This document shows positions 61,524-64,000 of a DNA stretch of 64,000 bases, one piece after another. The stretch is from assembly GCF_009707515.1 (NCBI RefSeq), contig NZ_WLYI01000027.1, forward strand, positions 30,730 through 94,729, given 5' to 3'. The notes under the pieces are model-generated. The model was not told where the DNA came from, made no database searches, and saw only the letters and a program-made list of their open reading frames with translations. Numbering within the stretch: position 1 is the stretch's first letter; every line of letters begins with the position of its first letter. The position numbers and the translations under genes were made by a program. The stretch comes from Pseudomonas karstica (GTDB lineage: Bacteria > Pseudomonadota > Gammaproteobacteria > Pseudomonadales > Pseudomonadaceae).

Positions 61524-62729
61524 ATGAAAACGCTTTGGCAACACTGCCACGTCGCAACCATGGCCCAGGGCAAGTACTCGATCATTGAGGATGCCGCCAT
61601 AGTGACAGCCGATACATTGATCGAGTGGATCGGCCCCCGCGCCGAGCTGCCGGACGGCGACTATGCCCAGGCCCATGACCTGCAGGGGGCTTGGGTCACA
61701 CCGGGGCTGATTGACTGCCATACCCATACGGTGTTCGGCGGCAATCGCAGCGGTGAGTTCGAAAAGCGTCTTGAAGGCGTGAGCTACGTCGAGATCGCAG
61801 CGGCCGGTGGCGGCATTGCCAGCACTGTGCGTGCAACCCGCGCGGCCACGGAAGATCAATTGTTCGACAGCGCCCACAAACGCCTGGGCAGTTTGCTGCG
61901 CGATGGCGTGACCACGGTGGAGATCAAGTCCGGCTACGGCCTGGACCTGGCCAATGAACGCAAGATTTTGCGGGTGATCCGGCGCCTGGGCACAGAGCTT
62001 CCTGTCAGTGTGCGCAGTACATGCCTGGCGGCCCACGCGTTGCCGCCGGAATATGCCGACCGTGCCGATGACTACATCGAGCACATCTGCCAGGAAATGC
62101 TTCCGGCCCTGGCGGCTGAAGGGCTGGTGGATGCGGTGGACGCTTTCTGTGAATACCTGGCGTTTACGCCTGCGCAGGTGGAGCGTGTGTTTATCGTCGC
62201 ACAGCAACTCGGCCTGCCGGTGAAACTGCATGCCGAGCAGCTGTCGTCGCTGCATGGCTCCAGCCTGGCGGCGCGGTATCAGGCGTTGTCGGCGGACCAT
62301 CTGGAGTTCATGACCGAAGACGATGCTATCGCCATGGCTGCCTCGGGCACCGTCGCGGTGCTGTTGCCGGGAGCGTTCTACTTCCTGCGGGAAACCCAGT
62401 TGCCGCCGATGGAAGCCTTGCGCAAGCACGGGGTGAAAATCGCCATCGCCAGCGACCTCAACCCTGGCACCTCGCCAGCGTTGTCCGTGCGGTTGATGTT
62501 GAACATGGCCTGCACCCTGTTCCGCATGACCCCGGAAGAAGCCCTGGCTGGCGCCACGCAACATGCAGCCACTGCGCTAGGCATGGGCCAGACCCATGGG
62601 TCGCTGGAAGTGGGCAAGGTCGCGGACTTTGTCGCCTGGCAGATCGATCGTCCCGCCGACCTGGCCTACTGGCTGGGGGGCGAGTTGGATAAACGCGTCG
62701 TGCGCCACGGCGTCGACGTCACTGTGTAA
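61524..62729 (+). CDS. hutI: Imidazolonepropionase HutI
   Basis: The 401-residue amidohydrolase opens imidazolone propionate to formimino-glutamate. The metal motif is GLIDCHTHTVFGGNR; VEIKSGYGLDLANERK, the histidine of PVKLHAEQLSSLHGS, and the aspartate of AIASDLNPGTSPA complete the site. CGGAG precedes the ATG. Its product passes to HutF. Confidence 0.98.
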   Translation: MKTLWQHCHVATMAQGKYSIIEDAAIVTADTLIEWIGPRAELPDGDYAQAHDLQGAWVTPGLIDCHTHTVFGGNRSGEFEKRLEGVSYVEIAAAGGGIASTVRATRAATEDQLFDSAHKRLGSLLRDGVTTVEIKSGYGLDLANERKILRVIRRLGTELPVSVRSTCLAAHALPPEYADRADDYIEHICQEMLPALAAEGLVDAVDAFCEYLAFTPAQVERVFIVAQQLGLPVKLHAEQLSSLHGSSLAARYQALSADHLEFMTEDDAIAMAASGTVAVLLPGAFYFLRETQLPPMEALRKHGVKIAIASDLNPGTSPALSVRLMLNMACTLFRMTPEEALAGATQHAATALGMGQTHGSLEVGKVADFVAWQIDRPADLAYWLGGELDKRVVRHGVDVTV

Positions 62730-62740
62730 GGAGTAGCTCT

Positions 62741-63541
62741 GTGGATAAGGTTCTGAACTTTAAACGAGGCCGTGTGCCGCTGCTGATCAGCATGCCCCAC
62801 GCCGGCCTGCGCCTGACGCCTGCCGTTGAGGCGGGTTTGATTCCCGAGGCGCAGAGCCTGCCGGACACTGACTGGCATATCCCCACGTTGTACGACTTTG
62901 CCGAGGAACTGGGCGCCAGCACCCTGGCCGCCGAGTACTCGCGGTTTGTCATCGACCTGAACCGGCCGTCCGACGACCAGCCGCTGTACGTCGGCGCCAC
63001 CACCGGCCTGTACCCGTCCACGCTGTTCGACGGCGTACCGCTGTTTCGCGAGGGATTGGAGCCATCCAAGGAAGAGCGGGCAACTTACCTTGAGCAGGTC
63101 TGGGAGCCCTACCACCGTACTCTGCAAAACGAGCTGGCCCGGCTCAAGGCCGAGTTCGGCTACGCATTGTTGTTTGATGCCCATTCGATCCGCTCGGTGA
63201 TCGCGCACCTGTTCGACGGAAAATTGCCGGACTTCAACCTCGGCACCTTCAATGGTGCCGCCTGCGACCCGCAACTGGCCAGCCAGCTGGAAGCCATCTG
63301 CGCCGCTCACCCGCAATACACCCATGTGTTGAACGGGCGCTTCAAGGGCGGCCATATCACCCGGCATTACGGCAACCCGGCGCAAAATATCCACGCGGTG
63401 CAGTTGGAGCTGGGGCAGTGCACTTATATGGAAGAGTTTGAACCGTTCCGTTATCGGACGGATTTAGCCGAACCGACGCAAGTAGTGTTGAAGCAGTTGC
63501 TGGAAGGGTTTCTGGCCTGGGGGCAGCAGCACTACCGGTGA
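62741..63541 (+). CDS. hutG: N-formylglutamate deformylase HutG
   Basis: The 266-residue enzyme hydrolyses N-formyl-glutamate to glutamate and formate. It starts at GTG, eight bases after AAGGAG. Family motifs seen: PLLISMPHAG near the start, DTDWHIPTLYDF, FVIDLNRP, and the metal site ALLFDAHSIRSVI. The end is QLELGQCTYMEE plus a short tail. It is the last gene of the hut operon and belongs to the FGase family, not to the arginase-like HutG of enterics. Confidence 0.97.
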   Translation: MDKVLNFKRGRVPLLISMPHAGLRLTPAVEAGLIPEAQSLPDTDWHIPTLYDFAEELGASTLAAEYSRFVIDLNRPSDDQPLYVGATTGLYPSTLFDGVPLFREGLEPSKEERATYLEQVWEPYHRTLQNELARLKAEFGYALLFDAHSIRSVIAHLFDGKLPDFNLGTFNGAACDPQLASQLEAICAAHPQYTHVLNGRFKGGHITRHYGNPAQNIHAVQLELGQCTYMEEFEPFRYRTDLAEPTQVVLKQLLEGFLAWGQQHYR

Positions 63542-63550
63542 TAGGTATCT

Positions 63551-64000
63551 GGGTTTTGAAACCGCTGAAGGTCCTGCGGCCCTTATCGCAGCCTCGTACC
63601 TCGACAGCGGCTACAGAAGCCCGTCGATCACCGATCACCTGTAGCCGCTGGCGCAGCCTGCGATCGGCTGCGCAGCAGTCGCCTGGGTTTTGAAATTGCC
63701 GAAGGTCCTTCGGCCCTTATCGCAGCCTCGTACCTCGACAGCGGCTACAGAAGCCCGTCGATCACCGATCACCTGTAGCCGCTGGCGCAGACTGCGATCG
63801 GCTGCGCAGCAGTCGCCTGGGTTTTGAAATTGCCGAAGGTCCTTCGGCCCTTATCGCAGCCTCGTACCTCGACAGCGGCTACAGAAGCCCGTCGATCACC
63901 GATCCCCTGTAGCCGCTGGCGCAGCCTGCGATCGGCTGCGCAGCAGTCGTTTGGGCCTTGAGATTGTTGAAGGTCCTGCGGCCCTTATCGCAGCCTCGTA
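63551..64000. repeat. Tandem array, 134-bp unit, with REP palindromes
   Basis: GGGTTTTGAAA-type unit starts occur at 63551, 63685, 63819 and (diverged, GGGCCTTGAGA) 63953, giving an exact 134-base period and at least 3.3 copies; the array runs off the window. Each unit holds inverted REP arms (CCTCGACAGCGGCTACA and TGTAGCCGCTGGCGCAG) plus GCGATCGGCTGCGCAGCAG. Units two and three are nearly identical. There are no unique spacers and no coding sequence. Confidence 0.93.

Noticed and set aside
63551..64000. Possible CRISPR array
   Set aside because: The units are 134 bases and repeat throughout, without unique spacers. They are built of REP palindromes, and no cas gene is present.

Overview
The window is a stretch of Pseudomonas chromosome, almost certainly from the P. 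fluorescens group. The base composition is high-GC. Families of short palindromic repeats typical of that group (REP/REPIN elements such as the GTAGGAGCGAGC type and the GATCGTTCCCACGC type) sit between genes. The gene order matches what I know of P. aeruginosa and P. fluorescens: amino-acid ABC transporter, asmA-like/mutY/yggX, hisBHAF, ctpA, gpmI, grxC, secB, ntrBC, glnA, thiI, typA, fbp, hut. It reads as core genome. I see no prophage, integrase, intact insertion sequence or CRISPR array.

Layout. 0-1.1 kb: a BRCT-domain protein beside a short direct repeat, then tRNA-Thr. 1.6-6 kb (minus strand): a polar amino-acid ABC transporter (ATPase, binding protein, two permeases) overlapping a methyltransferase gene. 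6.4-11.3 kb: a GabP-like permease with a sigma-54-type promoter, a small hypothetical gene, an alpha/beta hydrolase, an SBF-type transporter and a DUF899 protein. 11.5-15.2 kb (minus): asmA-like, mutY and yggX with 4-base overlaps, then tRNA-Phe. 15.5-17.2 kb: an OFA-type MFS transporter. 17.4-20.6 kb: hisB-hisH-DUF2164-hisA-hisF. 20.7-25.7 kb (minus): envelope genes (YibQ-like deacetylase, CtpA-type protease, EnvC-like activator) and gpmI. 25.9-28.1 kb: a rhodanese-like protein, grxC, secB, trmL and a small membrane protein. 28.5-33.6 kb (minus): ntrC, ntrB, an exported chorismate mutase and glnA, with NtrC and sigma-54 sites. 34-37.4 kb: thiI and typA. 37.5-47.5 kb: a YkgJ-type cysteine-cluster protein, glycogen phosphorylase, a very large DUF2339 membrane protein paired with a DUF3999 protein, fbp and two lipoproteins. 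47.6-63.5 kb: the complete histidine utilisation (hut) locus. 63.5-64 kb: a 134-bp tandem array.

The regulatory logic is coherent. NtrBC and glutamine synthetase handle nitrogen. The hut locus turns histidine into glutamate, ammonia and formate through HutH, HutU, HutI, HutF and HutG, and carries three separate uptake systems. Upstream of hutU, a sigma-54 -24/-12 element, a HutC-type palindrome across the expected start site and two upstream TGTTACC half-sites suggest repression by HutC and activation by a CbrB/NtrC-class enhancer-binding protein.

The most striking item is HutH1. It is a full-length histidase-family protein that lacks exactly the three residues (Ala-Ser-Gly) that form the MIO prosthetic group, next to a normal HutH2. 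Other items worth attention are a rhodanese without its catalytic cysteine, divergent genes whose start codons overlap, the DUF2339/DUF3999 pair, and candidate sigma-54 promoters at the GabP-like permease and ntrBC.
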